A stretch of DNA of 64,000 nt, taken from NCBI GenBank assembly GCA_900467185.1, contig UBPA01000018.1, positions 1 through 64,000 on the forward strand. The letters run 5' to 3'. Shown piece after piece: positions 37,596-47,076 of the stretch; position 1 is the first letter of the stretch, and every line of letters begins with the position of its first letter. This DNA is from Hyphomicrobiales bacterium (lineage in GTDB: Bacteria; Pseudomonadota; Alphaproteobacteria; Rhizobiales; Rhizobiaceae). The notes under the pieces were generated by a model. That model saw only the letters and a list, made by a program, of their open reading frames with translations. It was not told the DNA's origin and did no database searches. Made by a program: the position numbers and the translations under genes.

Positions 37596-38525
37596 ATGAC
37601 AACCATCCTCTACGAAAACCCCATCTTCCTCGAGCATCTCGTGCCCGAGGGCCACCCGGAGCGGCCGGACCGGCTGCGGGCGCTCAATCTGGCGCTGGAG
37701 CACGAGCGGTTTTCCGATCTCGTCCGGCTCAAGGCTCCGCAGGGCAACGAGGATCTCGTGCTGCTCGCCCATCCGGAAAAGCACCTGCGCGCCGTGATGT
37801 CGGTGATCCCCGAAGAGGGCATCAACAGTTTCGAGGCCGATACGCATGCGAGCCCCGCCAGCCTGCAGGCGGCGCTGACCGGCATCGGCGGCGCGGTGGC
37901 GGCGGTGGACGCGGTCTTCACCGGCAAGGCCGACAATGTCTTCGTCGCCTCCCGCCCGCCGGGGCACCATGCCGAGAAGACGAAGGCCATGGGCTTCTGC
38001 TTCTTTAACAATGCCGCCATCGCTGCGCGGCACGCCCAGCGCGTGCACGGGGCCGAGCGGGTGGCGATCGTCGATTGGGACGTGCACCACGGCAACGGCA
38101 CGCAGGATATTTTCTACGACGACGCCTCCGTCCTCTTCTGCTCGACGCACCAGATGCCGCTCTATCCCGGCACCGGCGCGAAGGACGAGACGGGCGCGCA
38201 CAACACGATCGTCAATGCGCCGCTTTCCCCCGATACGGGCAGCGAGCATTTTCGCGAGGCGTTCAAGTCGCGCGTGCTGCCGGCGCTCGAGCGCTTCCAG
38301 CCGGATCTCGTCATCATCTCGGCCGGGTTCGACGCCCATCACCGCGATCCGCTGGCGCAGATCAACCTCGTCGGCGACGATTTCGACTGGGCGACCGGCC
38401 GGTTGCTCGATGTCGCGGGCAAGCATGCCGGCAACCGCATCGTCAGCCTGCTCGAAGGCGGCTATGACCTCGTGGGGCTCGCCGAATCGGCGGGTCTGCA
38501 TATCCAGCGCCTGATGAGGGGATGA
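37596..38525 (+). CDS. Histone-deacetylase-family hydrolase (acetoin utilisation-like)
   Basis: A 309-residue zinc hydrolase of the arginase/HDAC superfamily. The active site is seen in '[21 protein letters not shown]' (the His pair), '[19 protein letters not shown]' and '[12 protein letters not shown]' (zinc Asp and His), with '[13 protein letters not shown]' at the end. Bacterial members deacetylate small amides such as acetylpolyamines. Its stop overlaps the xseB start by four bases, as usual in rhizobia. Confidence 0.9.
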   Translation: MTTILYENPIFLEHLVPEGHPERPDRLRALNLALEHERFSDLVRLKAPQGNEDLVLLAHPEKHLRAVMSVIPEEGINSFEADTHASPASLQAALTGIGGAVAAVDAVFTGKADNVFVASRPPGHHAEKTKAMGFCFFNNAAIAARHAQRVHGAERVAIVDWDVHHGNGTQDIFYDDASVLFCSTHQMPLYPGTGAKDETGAHNTIVNAPLSPDTGSEHFREAFKSRVLPALERFQPDLVIISAGFDAHHRDPLAQINLVGDDFDWATGRLLDVAGKHAGNRIVSLLEGGYDLVGLAESAGLHIQRLMRG

Positions 38526-38824
38526 CCGACATGGCAAACGAGACACGCACGCAATCGCCGGCCGCCGGCCAGGCCGAACCGTCCGGCCCCGCCGCTGTTG
38601 CCTCGCTGTCCTTCGAGCGGGCCGTGGAGGAGCTGGAATCGATCGTGTCGGCGCTGGAGCGCGGCGATGTCGCCCTCGACCGCTCGATCGAGTTCTACGA
38701 GCGCGGGGAAGCGCTGAAGAAGCATTGCGAGGCCCTGCTCAACGCGGCCGAGAACCGCATCGAGAAGATCCGCCTCGACCGCGCCGGCAAGCCGCAGGGC
38801 GTGGAGCCGCTGGACGGCAACTGA
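38522..38824 (+). CDS. xseB: Exodeoxyribonuclease VII small subunit
   Basis: A 100-residue protein: a low-complexity N-terminus (about 1-28) and the XseB helices '[55 protein letters not shown]'. Partner of XseA (not in this window). It overlaps the upstream HDAC-like gene, and the expected next gene, dxs, is displaced 3 kb downstream. Confidence 0.92.
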   Translation: MTDMANETRTQSPAAGQAEPSGPAAVASLSFERAVEELESIVSALERGDVALDRSIEFYERGEALKKHCEALLNAAENRIEKIRLDRAGKPQGVEPLDGN

Positions 38825-40021
38825 TCAGGCGGCCGCGCTTTTCGCAGGCGCGGATGTGTCCGATGCCGAAAGGGGTGCGGGCCGCAGATGCATGTCCATC
38901 ATGGCGGCCAGCGTGCGGGCGTTTCTGGCGACGATCATGCTGAGATGGCTGCCCGACGCCGAGACCCACCGCGCCTTCGGCAAGTAGGCCTTCCAGATGC
39001 GCCTGGCGTTGCAATCGATCGGCGAGCCGGACGTCGAGGCAAAGAAGACGAGCGGTCCATCATAGACGCTCGGCCTGTAGAGGCCTTTCATCTGCAGCAA
39101 TTGACGGGCGCAGGCGTCGTAAGCAGGGGTATAGCCGCCTGCCCATTGCGGCGCGTGGAGCGGGTAATCCGGGTGACGCGGATTGCGAAAGCGGAAGAAC
39201 AGCTGATGGCCCCGGCGGGGCGGGCTGTGATGCGCGGCGGAGACGTCGAGACCCGGACGCAGGCCGCCGCCACCAGCATCGGCCTGACGCTCCGCCGACG
39301 GCTTGCCGCGGCGCATGGCGCGGCCCGCCAGTTTCCCGAGCACCGACTTCACCTGCCGCGTGATCGTCCTTCGCATCAGCCCGGCCCAGATCGGGAGCGG
39401 CCAGCTATGATCGTTCTGCGGCGGATCGAGCAGGAGCAGCGCCTCGATGAGGTCGCCCTGCGCCCTTGCCCGGCGGGCAAGCTCCAGCGCCAGAACGCCG
39501 CCGAAGGAGTAGCCCGCGAGGCGGTAAGGTCCCTGCGGCTGGACGGTCTTCATGGCGCAGTAGGCGCGTTCGACCTCGTCGGCGACAGCCGGCGGCGAGC
39601 CGGCCGGTCGGCCGAAATCCGTCAGCGTGATGCCGTAGATCGCGCCGTCGAAGGCCAAGGCATCGACAAGGTCCTGCGTCTCCAGGAAGCAGTTGACGCC
39701 ACCGGCAAAGAGGAAGAGCGGGCGCGGGCGGTCGCCCTCGCGCAGAAGCAAGATCTTGTGGGCCGGCTGCAGGCCCCCCTGCCCGATCGCCTCGACGATC
39801 GCGCGTGGCGTGCGGTGGAGATAGAACACGTTGACGTCGAGCTCGACCCCGGTGCGCATCCAGAACTGCTTGATGAGCGCGAGCGCCTTGTTGGCGTTCA
39901 AGCCCTTGGCCACCAGATCGTCATCGGCGGCAATGGTGGTGCGCATCGATTGCTGGCACAGGCCTGTCAGTGTCGCGAGCATCCCGTTGATCCCATCTTC
40001 GGATGCCGGACGTCCGACCAC
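38825..40021 (-). CDS. Carrier-protein-like/thioesterase didomain without phosphopantetheine Ser
   Basis: A 398-residue protein with an acyl/peptidyl-carrier-like N-terminal domain (about 8-80) and an alpha/beta-hydrolase thioesterase (about 100-385). The carrier motif corresponding to L-N/G-x-S-L is L41-N-A43-N-K-A-L, so the Ser that accepts phosphopantetheine is Ala. The thioesterase nucleophile is S172 in 'LAGYSFGGVLALELA', with likely Asp in 'LLLLDPP' and His in 'SGSHLSMI'. Such domains end NRPS/PKS lines, but none lies here. GTG at 40021 or ATG at 39982 is the start. On the strand opposite to xseB and dxs. Confidence 0.78.
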   Translation of the reverse strand: MVGRPASEDGINGMLATLTGLCQQSMRTTIAADDDLVAKGLNANKALALIKQFWMRTGVELDVNVFYLHRTPRAIVEAIGQGGLQPAHKILLLREGDRPRPLFLFAGGVNCFLETQDLVDALAFDGAIYGITLTDFGRPAGSPPAVADEVERAYCAMKTVQPQGPYRLAGYSFGGVLALELARRARAQGDLIEALLLLDPPQNDHSWPLPIWAGLMRRTITRQVKSVLGKLAGRAMRRGKPSAERQADAGGGGLRPGLDVSAAHHSPPRRGHQLFFRFRNPRHPDYPLHAPQWAGGYTPAYDACARQLLQMKGLYRPSVYDGPLVFFASTSGSPIDCNARRIWKAYLPKARWVSASGSHLSMIVARNARTLAAMMDMHLRPAPLSASDTSAPAKSAAA

Positions 40022-40063
40022 CCGTTCGCGCCTGTCGCCGCGTCATGACCTGGATATAGACGC

Positions 40064-40085
40064 TTCAACTTACTAAAGCGTTGAA
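40064..40085. promoter_or_regulatory. Inverted repeat in the divergent promoter region
   Basis: ttcaac-N10-gttgaa (40064-40069 and 40080-40085), with a further cgct...agcg pairing inside. It lies between the carrier/thioesterase gene (start 40021, minus) and the permease gene (start 40260, plus). Could be an operator for either; not matched to a known regulator. Confidence 0.3.
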
Positions 40086-40259
40086 TGATGCCGTGCGCGT
40101 TGCGTGCCCTTTCAACACCATACGCCCCGCGTGCCAGCCGGGATTATGCAACCTTTAGGCGATTTCGAATTTTCTCATGGTCTTGCCGGATGCATCTTTC
40201 CTTCGTGGCCGGCAGATCTATGTCACTGCGAAGAACATCCGTGGGAGAAGGGGTTTCCG

Positions 40260-41618
40260 ATGACGGTGCAGGAGAAACAGGCGACGCAACCCGAACTGAA
40301 GCGCGTGATGGGGCCGGGGCTCCTGCTGCTCTTCATCATCGGCGACATCCTCGGCACCGGCATCTACGCGCTGACGGGACAGGTCGCAGCCAAGGTCGGC
40401 GGCATCGTCTGGCTGCCGTTCCTCATCGCCTTCGCGGTCGCGCTGCTCACCGCCTTCAGCTACCTCGAACTGGTGACGAAGTATCCAAAGGCCGCGGGTG
40501 CCGCGCTCTATACGCACAAGGCCTTCGGCGTGCATTTCCTCACCTTCATCGTCGCCTTTGCGGTGATGTCGTCGGGCATCACGTCGGCCTCCACGGCGGC
40601 ACGGGCGTTTTCCGCCAATTTCACGGCGGCGCTCGGGCTCGATGTGGGCAATGCGATGGTGGTGACGATCGCGATCCTGTTTCTCGGCCTCGTCGCCGCC
40701 ATCAACTTTCGCGGCGTCGGGGAGAGTGTGAAGCTGAATGTCGGGCTGACGATGATCGAGCTGACCGGCCTGCTCATCATCATCGGCATCGGCTTCTGGG
40801 CCATCTTTCACGGCCAGGGCGACGTGTCGCGCGTCACCACCTTCACGCCGGCCGGCGACAGCGGCGTGTTCTGGTCGGTCATCGCCGCCACCACGCTCGC
40901 CTTCTTCGCCATGGTGGGCTTCGAGGATTCCGTCAACATGGCCGAGGAGTGCAAGGATCCGAGCCGGATCTTTCCGAAGGTGCTTCTGACCGGCCTGCTC
41001 ATCACCGGCGTCATCTACGTGCTCGTCTCCATCGCCGCCATCACGCTCGTGCCGGCCGGGGAGCTGAGCGAAGGCGAAACGCCGCTCTTGAAGGTCGTGC
41101 AGGCCGGCGCCCCCGGCTTTCCCATCAGCATCTTCGGCGTCATCACCATGCTCGCGGTCGCCAATTCCGCGCTGATCAACATGATGATGGCAAGCCGGCT
41201 GCTCTACGGCATGGCGCGGGAAGACGTCATTCCCGCCCTTCTCGGGCGCGTGCATGCCGGGCGGCAGACGCCCTATATCGCCATCGGCTTCACCACATTG
41301 CTGGCCGTCGGCCTGCTGATCTTTGCCGGCGGCGTTCCGCAACTCGGGGGCACGACGGCGCTGCTGCTGCTCTGCGTCTTCGCCATCGTCAACATCGCCG
41401 TGCTGGTGCTGCGCAAGGACACGGTCGAGCACAAGCACTTCCGCATCCCCACGGTCTTCCCGGTGCTCGGCGCGCTGACCTGCACGTTTCTGGCCGGCCC
41501 GTGGACCGGGCGCGATCCCGTGCAGTACCTCATCGCCGGCGTGCTTCTCGCCATCGGCGTGGTGCTCTGGCTCGCCACTGTCAGCATCATGCGCCGGACG
41601 AATGCCGCGCGCGCCTGA
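40260..41618 (+). CDS. APC-family amino acid permease
   Basis: A 452-residue cytoplasmic-membrane protein with about 12 hydrophobic helices. The start of the APC fold is 'GLLLLFIIGDILGTGIYALTGQVAAKVGG'; helix 6 region 'FFAMVGFEDSVNMAEECKDPSRIFPKVLLTGLLIT' is typical of cationic or general amino acid permeases (YjeH/CAT-like). Substrate cannot be told. ATG 40260 follows AGAAGG. It lies with the carrier/thioesterase gene between xseB and dxs. Confidence 0.85.
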   Translation: MTVQEKQATQPELKRVMGPGLLLLFIIGDILGTGIYALTGQVAAKVGGIVWLPFLIAFAVALLTAFSYLELVTKYPKAAGAALYTHKAFGVHFLTFIVAFAVMSSGITSASTAARAFSANFTAALGLDVGNAMVVTIAILFLGLVAAINFRGVGESVKLNVGLTMIELTGLLIIIGIGFWAIFHGQGDVSRVTTFTPAGDSGVFWSVIAATTLAFFAMVGFEDSVNMAEECKDPSRIFPKVLLTGLLITGVIYVLVSIAAITLVPAGELSEGETPLLKVVQAGAPGFPISIFGVITMLAVANSALINMMMASRLLYGMAREDVIPALLGRVHAGRQTPYIAIGFTTLLAVGLLIFAGGVPQLGGTTALLLLCVFAIVNIAVLVLRKDTVEHKHFRIPTVFPVLGALTCTFLAGPWTGRDPVQYLIAGVLLAIGVVLWLATVSIMRRTNAARA

Positions 41619-41893
41619 TGCGCGCGGTCGGAACCGTGCGCGACCGAACTTTGTTGTAGGATGATGACGGGGGTTCCGGTATTCTGACCGGCGCCCCTCG
41701 ACGCAGATTCGGGAGCGCACCGGCGTGACGATCGGATCGGTCCCATGGCCGGACACCGCTTTCTCCGAACAGGGCCTCATCATGCGGATGTTGCGGCGCC
41801 GGGCTTTTGCAATTCGGGCGAATTGCGATTAAGACGCCATTTTGCGAATGATTTCTATCGCGGCTCATCAACGACCGCGGGTATGAGGACAGC

Positions 41894-43822
41894 GTGACCC
41901 AACCGAACTCCCCGCCGTCGACGCCGCTTCTGGACAAGGTCAACCTGCCCCGGGACCTGAAAGCGATCGACGACAAGGACCTGCCGCAGCTTGCCGGAGA
42001 ACTGCGCGCAGAGATGATCGACGCCGTGTCGCGCACCGGCGGGCACCTGGGCGCCGGCCTCGGCGTGGTCGAGCTGACCATCGCCATCCACAAGGTGTTC
42101 GACACGCCGCACGACCGGCTGATCTTCGACGTCGGCCACCAGTGCTATCCCCACAAGATCCTGACCGGCCGCCGCGACCGCATTCGCACCCTGCGCCAGG
42201 AAAACGGTCTCTCCGGCTTCACCCGCCGGGCGGAAAGCGAATACGATCCCTTCGGCGCCGCGCACTCCTCCACCTCGATCTCGGCCGGCCTCGGCATGGC
42301 CGTGGCGTCCGAGCTGCAGGGCGTGAAGCGCAACGTCATCTCGGTCATCGGCGACGGGGCGATGTCGGCCGGCATGGCCTACGAGGCGCTGAACAATGCC
42401 GGCGCGCTCGACGCCCGGCTGATCGTGATCCTCAACGACAACGACATGTCGATCGCGCCGCCGACCGGCGCCATGAGCGCCTATCTGGCGCGGCTTGCCT
42501 CCGGGCGGACCTATATGGGCTTTCGCGAGCTCGGCAAGAAGCTGACCGCCTATCTCGGCAAGTCGGTCGACCGCGCCATCACCCGCGCCGTGGAGCATGC
42601 GCGCGGCTATGTGACCGGCGGCACGCTGTTCGAGGAGATGGGGTTCTACCATATCGGGCCGATCGACGGGCATTCCTTCGAGCACCTGCTGCCGGTGCTG
42701 CGCAATGTGCGCGACAACGCGCATGGCCCCGTTCTGATTCACGTCGTGACGCAGAAGGGCAAGGGCTACGCGCCGGCCGAGGCTGCCGCCGACAAGTATC
42801 ATGGCGTCAACACCTTCGACGTCATCACCGGGGCGCAGGCCAAGGCCAAGCCGAACGCGCCGTCCTACACCGCCGTTTTCGCCGAGACGCTGGTGCAGGA
42901 AGCCAACGCGGACGAGCGGATCGTTGCGGTGACCGCGGCCATGCCGTCCGGCACCGGGCTCGATACGTTCGCGCTGGCGCATCCGACGCGCATCTTCGAC
43001 GTCGGCATCGCCGAGCAGCACGCCGTGACCTTCGCGGCGGGCCTTGCCTCGGAGGGGCTGAAGCCCTTCGCGGCGCTCTATTCCACCTTTCTGCAGCGCG
43101 GCTACGACCAGGTCGTCCACGACGTGGCGATCCAGGGCCTGCCCGTGCGCTTTCCCATCGACCGCGCCGGTTTTGTCGGTGCGGATGGCCCGACGCATGC
43201 GGGCTCGTTCGACACGACCTATCTTGCCGCCCTGCCCGGCTTCGTGGTGATGGCCGCGGCCGACGAGGCCGAGCTGAAGCATATGGTGCGGACGGCCGCT
43301 GCCTATGACGAGGGTCCGATTTCCTTCCGCTACCCGCGCGGCGAGGGTGTGGGCATCGACATGCCGGCCCGTGGCGAGATCCTTCAGATCGGCCGCGGCC
43401 GCATCGTCAAGGAAGGCACGAAGGTCGCCCTTCTCTCCTTCGGCACGCGGCTTGCCGATTGTCTGCTGGCGGCGGAAGACCTCGATGCGTCGGGGCTTTC
43501 CACGACGGTCGCCGATGCGCGCTTTGCCAAGCCCCTGGATCACGACCTCATCCGCCGCCTTGCGCGCGAACACGAGGTGCTGATCACCATCGAAGAAGGC
43601 TCGGTCGGCGGCTTCGGCAGCCATGTGCTGCAGTTCCTGGCGCTGGAGGGCCTGCTGGATTCGGGCCTGAAGGTGCGGCCGATGGTGCTGCCGGACATCT
43701 GGATGGAACAGAGCAAGCAGGAAGCCATGTATGCTCAGGCCGGCCTCGACCGCGCCGGCATCGTCTCCACCGTCTTCCGCGCGCTCGGGCAGAAGCGCCT
43801 CGGCCGCGACGCCGCGAGCTGA
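41894..43822 (+). CDS. dxs: 1-deoxy-D-xylulose-5-phosphate synthase
   Basis: First enzyme of the MEP isoprenoid pathway and source of the DXP for thiamine and PLP. The 642-residue TPP enzyme has '[17 protein letters not shown]', the TPP motif '[18 protein letters not shown]', '[21 protein letters not shown]' and '[18 protein letters not shown]'. GTG start at 41894 behind GAGG (41885-41888). Followed 97 bases later by tlyA. Confidence 0.97.
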   Translation: MTQPNSPPSTPLLDKVNLPRDLKAIDDKDLPQLAGELRAEMIDAVSRTGGHLGAGLGVVELTIAIHKVFDTPHDRLIFDVGHQCYPHKILTGRRDRIRTLRQENGLSGFTRRAESEYDPFGAAHSSTSISAGLGMAVASELQGVKRNVISVIGDGAMSAGMAYEALNNAGALDARLIVILNDNDMSIAPPTGAMSAYLARLASGRTYMGFRELGKKLTAYLGKSVDRAITRAVEHARGYVTGGTLFEEMGFYHIGPIDGHSFEHLLPVLRNVRDNAHGPVLIHVVTQKGKGYAPAEAAADKYHGVNTFDVITGAQAKAKPNAPSYTAVFAETLVQEANADERIVAVTAAMPSGTGLDTFALAHPTRIFDVGIAEQHAVTFAAGLASEGLKPFAALYSTFLQRGYDQVVHDVAIQGLPVRFPIDRAGFVGADGPTHAGSFDTTYLAALPGFVVMAAADEAELKHMVRTAAAYDEGPISFRYPRGEGVGIDMPARGEILQIGRGRIVKEGTKVALLSFGTRLADCLLAAEDLDASGLSTTVADARFAKPLDHDLIRRLAREHEVLITIEEGSVGGFGSHVLQFLALEGLLDSGLKVRPMVLPDIWMEQSKQEAMYAQAGLDRAGIVSTVFRALGQKRLGRDAAS

Positions 43823-43919
43823 TATCGGAGCCGCCTCTGACCGGAGGCGCGGCATCTAACAGGCCGGTTCCGACGCAAAAGGCTTGTCAGCCGGGCCCTG
43901 ACACGCCATGACATGAGCC

Positions 43920-44726
43920 ATGTCAAACGAACCGAAAACCACCGTCCGCCTCGACCAGCTCGTTCTCAACCTCGGGCTCGTCGCCAGCCGCTCGCGCGCA
44001 CGCGATGCCGTGCAGCGCGGAACCGTGCGGGTCAACGGCCGCGTCGTCACCAAGCCGAGCTCCACCTTTCCCGAGGATGTGACGATCGAGATCGACGATC
44101 CGGTCCAGGCCTATGTCTCGCGCGCGGCGCTGAAGCTGAAGGCCGGGCTCGACCATTTCGCGCTGTCGCCCGAAGGGCTCGACTGTCTGGATATCGGCGC
44201 CTCCACCGGCGGCTTTACCGAAGTGCTGCTGCATGCGGGTGCCGCCCACGTCATTTCCGTCGATGTCGGCCACGGGCAGTTTCACCCCCGGCTGGACGCC
44301 GATCCGCGCGTCACCAATATCGAGGGCCTGAACGCGCGCGTGCTCGACGAAGAGCATCTGGAAGACCGCGAGATCGGCATGGTCGTCTCCGACGTTTCCT
44401 TCATCTCGCTGAAACTCGCTCTGCCCCCCGCGCTCGATCTTGCCGTGCCCGGTGCGCTCTGCATTCTCCTCGTGAAGCCGCAGTTCGAGGCCGGCCGCGA
44501 TTTCGTCAGCAAGGCGGGACTGCTGAAAGACCCCTCGACAGCGCCCGAGGTGGCGGCGGAGCTGGAGCGCTGGCTGGTGGAAGAGATGGGCTGGGAAAGT
44601 CTCGGCCTCATCCCCTCGCCCATTGCCGGCGGCGACGGCAACGAGGAGTTTCTTCTGGCCGGCCGCAAGCCTCTGGACGCTGACGACGACGATCTCGATG
44701 CCGACACGGACGAGGACGCGGCATGA
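43920..44726 (+). CDS. TlyA-family rRNA methyltransferase
   Basis: A 268-residue protein with an S4 RNA-binding domain (about 8-65, 'VRLDQLVLNLGLVASRSRARDAVQRGTVRVNGRV') and an FtsJ-like SAM methyltransferase domain ('CLDIGASTGGFTEVLLHAGA', 'VVSDVSFISLKLALPPAL', 'LVKPQFEAGRDFVSKAG'). Homologues 2'-O-methylate rRNA or have haemolysin-related names; rRNA methylation is the more likely role. The acidic C-terminal tail is unusual. It overlaps the next gene by four bases (ATGA). Confidence 0.9.
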   Translation: MSNEPKTTVRLDQLVLNLGLVASRSRARDAVQRGTVRVNGRVVTKPSSTFPEDVTIEIDDPVQAYVSRAALKLKAGLDHFALSPEGLDCLDIGASTGGFTEVLLHAGAAHVISVDVGHGQFHPRLDADPRVTNIEGLNARVLDEEHLEDREIGMVVSDVSFISLKLALPPALDLAVPGALCILLVKPQFEAGRDFVSKAGLLKDPSTAPEVAAELERWLVEEMGWESLGLIPSPIAGGDGNEEFLLAGRKPLDADDDDLDADTDEDAA

Positions 44727-45973
44727 GCGCGGAAACCGCAACGATCGAACGGCTCGGCCTGCAGGGGGACGGTGTCGTCTCCTCCCCGTCCGGGCCCGTC
44801 TTCGTACCCTTCACGCTTCCCGGCGAGCGGGTGACGCTGGCCGTCAACAAGCAGCAGGGCATGGTGATGTCTCTGCTTGCGCCCTCCCCCGACCGCATCG
44901 CGCCGGCCTGTCGTCATTTCGGGCCGGAAGGCGAGAACGGCACCTGCGGCGGCTGCACGCTGCAACATGCCGGCGACGACCTCTACCATGCGTTCAAGCG
45001 GCAGATCGTGATCGACGCCCTGCGGTCGCGCGGCATCGAGACGGAGGTGGCGCCGCTCGTCATCGCCCGTCCCGGCGAGCGCCGGCGCACGGTCTTCACC
45101 GCGCGCCGCACCGAGAAGGAGCTGCTGCTTGGCTACAATCAGGCGGAAAGCCACCACATCGTCTCCATAACGGAATGTCCCATCGCGAGCCCCGGCATCG
45201 TGTCGCGGCTCGCAGCCATCCGCATCATCGCAGCGGCGCTCGCCGCCAATGCCGAGCCGTTCCGCATCACCGTGCTGGAAACGTCGACCGGGCTCGATCT
45301 GGCCGCCGAGGGCATCAAGGCCCTGTCGGACCGGCACCGCCAGCAGGCAATCGAAGCCGTGCTGAAGCTACGGGGCATCGCGCGACTGGCCGTCAACGGC
45401 GAGACGATCGTCGAGCCGCTGAAGCCTCTCATCGCCTTCGACGGAATCGCGGTCTCGCCGCCGCCCGGCGGCTTTGCGCAGGCAAGCGCCGTTGCGGAAA
45501 CCGCGATGGCGGAGCTGGTCATGGCGCATCTCGGCAAGGCCAAGCGGGTTGCCGATCTTTTCGCGGGCACCGGCACCTTCGCGCTGCGCATGGCCCGCAA
45601 GGGTCGCGTGCATGCCGTGGAAAGCGAGGAGAAGGCGCTGAAAGCGCTCGATCTCGCCGCCCGCAACACGCAAGGTCTGAAACCCGTCAGCGTCGAAAAG
45701 CGCGATCTCTTCCGACGGCCGATGATGACCTCGGAGCTGAAGGTCTACGACGCCGTCGTCTTCGACCCGCCTCGCGCCGGCGCCGAGGCGCAGTGTCGCG
45801 AACTGGCCCGCTCGACGGTCAAAACCATCGTCGCCGTCTCCTGCAACCCGCAAACGCTTGCCCGCGATCTCTCGATCCTCATCGAGGGCGGCTATCGCGT
45901 CACCAAGGTCACGCCGGTGGACCAGTTCCTCTGGTCGTCCCACGTCGAGGCCGTGGCGACACTGACGCGCTGA
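44723..45973 (+). CDS. Class I SAM-dependent RNA methyltransferase (TrmA/RlmD family)
   Basis: A 416-residue m5U-type RNA methyltransferase. An N-terminal TRAM-like domain is followed by an Fe-S cysteine cluster ('CRHFG...TCGGCTLQH'), the SAM-binding 'VADLFAGTGTFALRMA', catalytic 'DAVVFDPPRAGAEAQC' and the nucleophile-bearing 'VAVSCNPQTLARD'. It methylates uridine in 23S rRNA or tRNA. The start overlaps the tlyA stop; no clear terminator follows directly. Confidence 0.92.
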   Translation: MSAETATIERLGLQGDGVVSSPSGPVFVPFTLPGERVTLAVNKQQGMVMSLLAPSPDRIAPACRHFGPEGENGTCGGCTLQHAGDDLYHAFKRQIVIDALRSRGIETEVAPLVIARPGERRRTVFTARRTEKELLLGYNQAESHHIVSITECPIASPGIVSRLAAIRIIAAALAANAEPFRITVLETSTGLDLAAEGIKALSDRHRQQAIEAVLKLRGIARLAVNGETIVEPLKPLIAFDGIAVSPPPGGFAQASAVAETAMAELVMAHLGKAKRVADLFAGTGTFALRMARKGRVHAVESEEKALKALDLAARNTQGLKPVSVEKRDLFRRPMMTSELKVYDAVVFDPPRAGAEAQCRELARSTVKTIVAVSCNPQTLARDLSILIEGGYRVTKVTPVDQFLWSSHVEAVATLTR

Positions 45974-46314
45974 TCGTACATTATTTTTCTCTAATGTTCC
46001 GGAAAAGCCGTGCTACGCTTCGGCTGTTCGCAGCTGAAGCAGAAAGCGCTGCGCCAGCCAGCGCGTCGGGGATGATGAGCCTCCCCGACCTCGGCATGGG
46101 CTTTGCTGTCGAACAGGAGTGAAGCAAATGGGGTATCTACCCTTAAGCATCACGCTTGAGATAAGGAAAACCCGCACCGGCTGGCATGTCCAGGTGCGGG
46201 TAATATTCCTAGTCTGAGCGAAAGGCAGTCGGAGTTAGCGCTCCGGCTGCCACTCCGCTAATATACATCCTCATGCTTCCTGCTGCAAGACACCGCAGGC
46301 CCTTCCGGGCTCCG
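45974..46314. other. Hairpin-rich gap after the RNA methyltransferase gene
   Basis: Several hairpins: gtcgggga...tccccgac in 46065-46090, cccgcacc...ggtgcggg (46171-46178 and 46193-46200), and ggcagtcggag-ttagcg-ctccggctgcc (46224-46251). A possible 29-codon gene at 46128-46217 runs through the middle hairpin. The gap is more AT-rich than its surroundings. Confidence 0.5.
46128..46217 (+). CDS. Possible 29-residue small protein
   Basis: An ATG with an ideal AGGAG eight bases upstream (46115-46119) opens a frame 'MGYLPLSITLEIRKTRTGWHV' and ending 'VIFLV'. No family was recognised. The hydrophobic ends with a basic middle would suit a small membrane peptide. The hairpin at 46171-46200 falls inside, so the same DNA may instead encode a structured RNA or just a terminator. 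Confidence 0.35.
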   Translation: MGYLPLSITLEIRKTRTGWHVQVRVIFLV

Positions 46315-47067
46315 TCAGCGCTTGGAGAGGAAGGCCATGAAGGCGGCTTGGGCTTCGGCGCTTTTCAGGCGGGCGGCGAAGTGCTTGGCTTCGATATCGA
46401 TGCGGGCCAGAATGTCCGTCGTGTCGCCGCGCAGGAGTTGCCGGGCGATGCGCAGGGCCTGGGGCGGCTTGGCGGCGAGCATGGCGGCCGCGGCCAGCGT
46501 TTCGTTCTCCAGCACGTCGGGCGCGACCGCTTTCCAGACGAGGCCGACAGCGACGGCGTCGTCGGCAGCGATCGGCAAACCCGCGGCGAGCAGTGCGAAG
46601 GCGCGCTGACGGCCGATGATGCGGGGAACGATGAGGCTGGAGGCGGCCTCCGGCACCAGTGCGAGATCCACGAACGGGGTTCGCAACTGGGTGCGGGTGG
46701 AGATGACCGTGAGGTCGCAATGCAGGTTCAGTGTCGTGCCGATGCCGATCGCCAGGCCATCGACGCCGGAGACCAGCGGCTTGGTGGCGGTCGCCAGCGC
46801 ACGAAGAAAGCCGAGGACTTCGGTTCCCAGCGTCTCGCTGATCGCCATCTGGGCGAAGTCGGCCATGTCGTTGCCGGCGGAAAAGCAGCCGGGCGTGCCG
46901 AGAAAGACGATGACGCGGACGTCGTCGTCCGCCTCGGCCGCTGCGAGCGCCTCCGTCATCGCCACATACATGGCGCGGGTGATGGCGTTCTTCTTTTCCG
47001 GGCGATTCAGCCGGATGACGCGGATGGCAGCGTCCGGCTTTTCGATGAGGATCGTCTCGTCGGTCAT
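46315..47067 (-). CDS. Enoyl-CoA hydratase/isomerase family protein
   Basis: A 250-residue crotonase-fold enzyme. The oxyanion-hole part is 'GCFSAGNDMADF', and 'DGLAIGIGTTLNLHCDLTVIS' and 'RTPFVDLALVPEAASSLIVPRIIG' are typical of the hydratase/isomerase group. Whether it hydrates or isomerises cannot be told. It lies nine bases downstream of the acyl-CoA dehydrogenase gene on the same strand, fitting one fatty acid or acyl-CoA degradation unit. Confidence 0.85.
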   Translation of the reverse strand: MTDETILIEKPDAAIRVIRLNRPEKKNAITRAMYVAMTEALAAAEADDDVRVIVFLGTPGCFSAGNDMADFAQMAISETLGTEVLGFLRALATATKPLVSGVDGLAIGIGTTLNLHCDLTVISTRTQLRTPFVDLALVPEAASSLIVPRIIGRQRAFALLAAGLPIAADDAVAVGLVWKAVAPDVLENETLAAAAMLAAKPPQALRIARQLLRGDTTDILARIDIEAKHFAARLKSAEAQAAFMAFLSKR

Positions 47068-47076
47068 ATCGGGATC

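Noticed and set aside
41629-41654. GGAAC-N17-TGTT, an EcfG-like motif
   Set aside because: One mismatch, about 240 bases from dxs and with no nearer start codon of any quality; likely chance.
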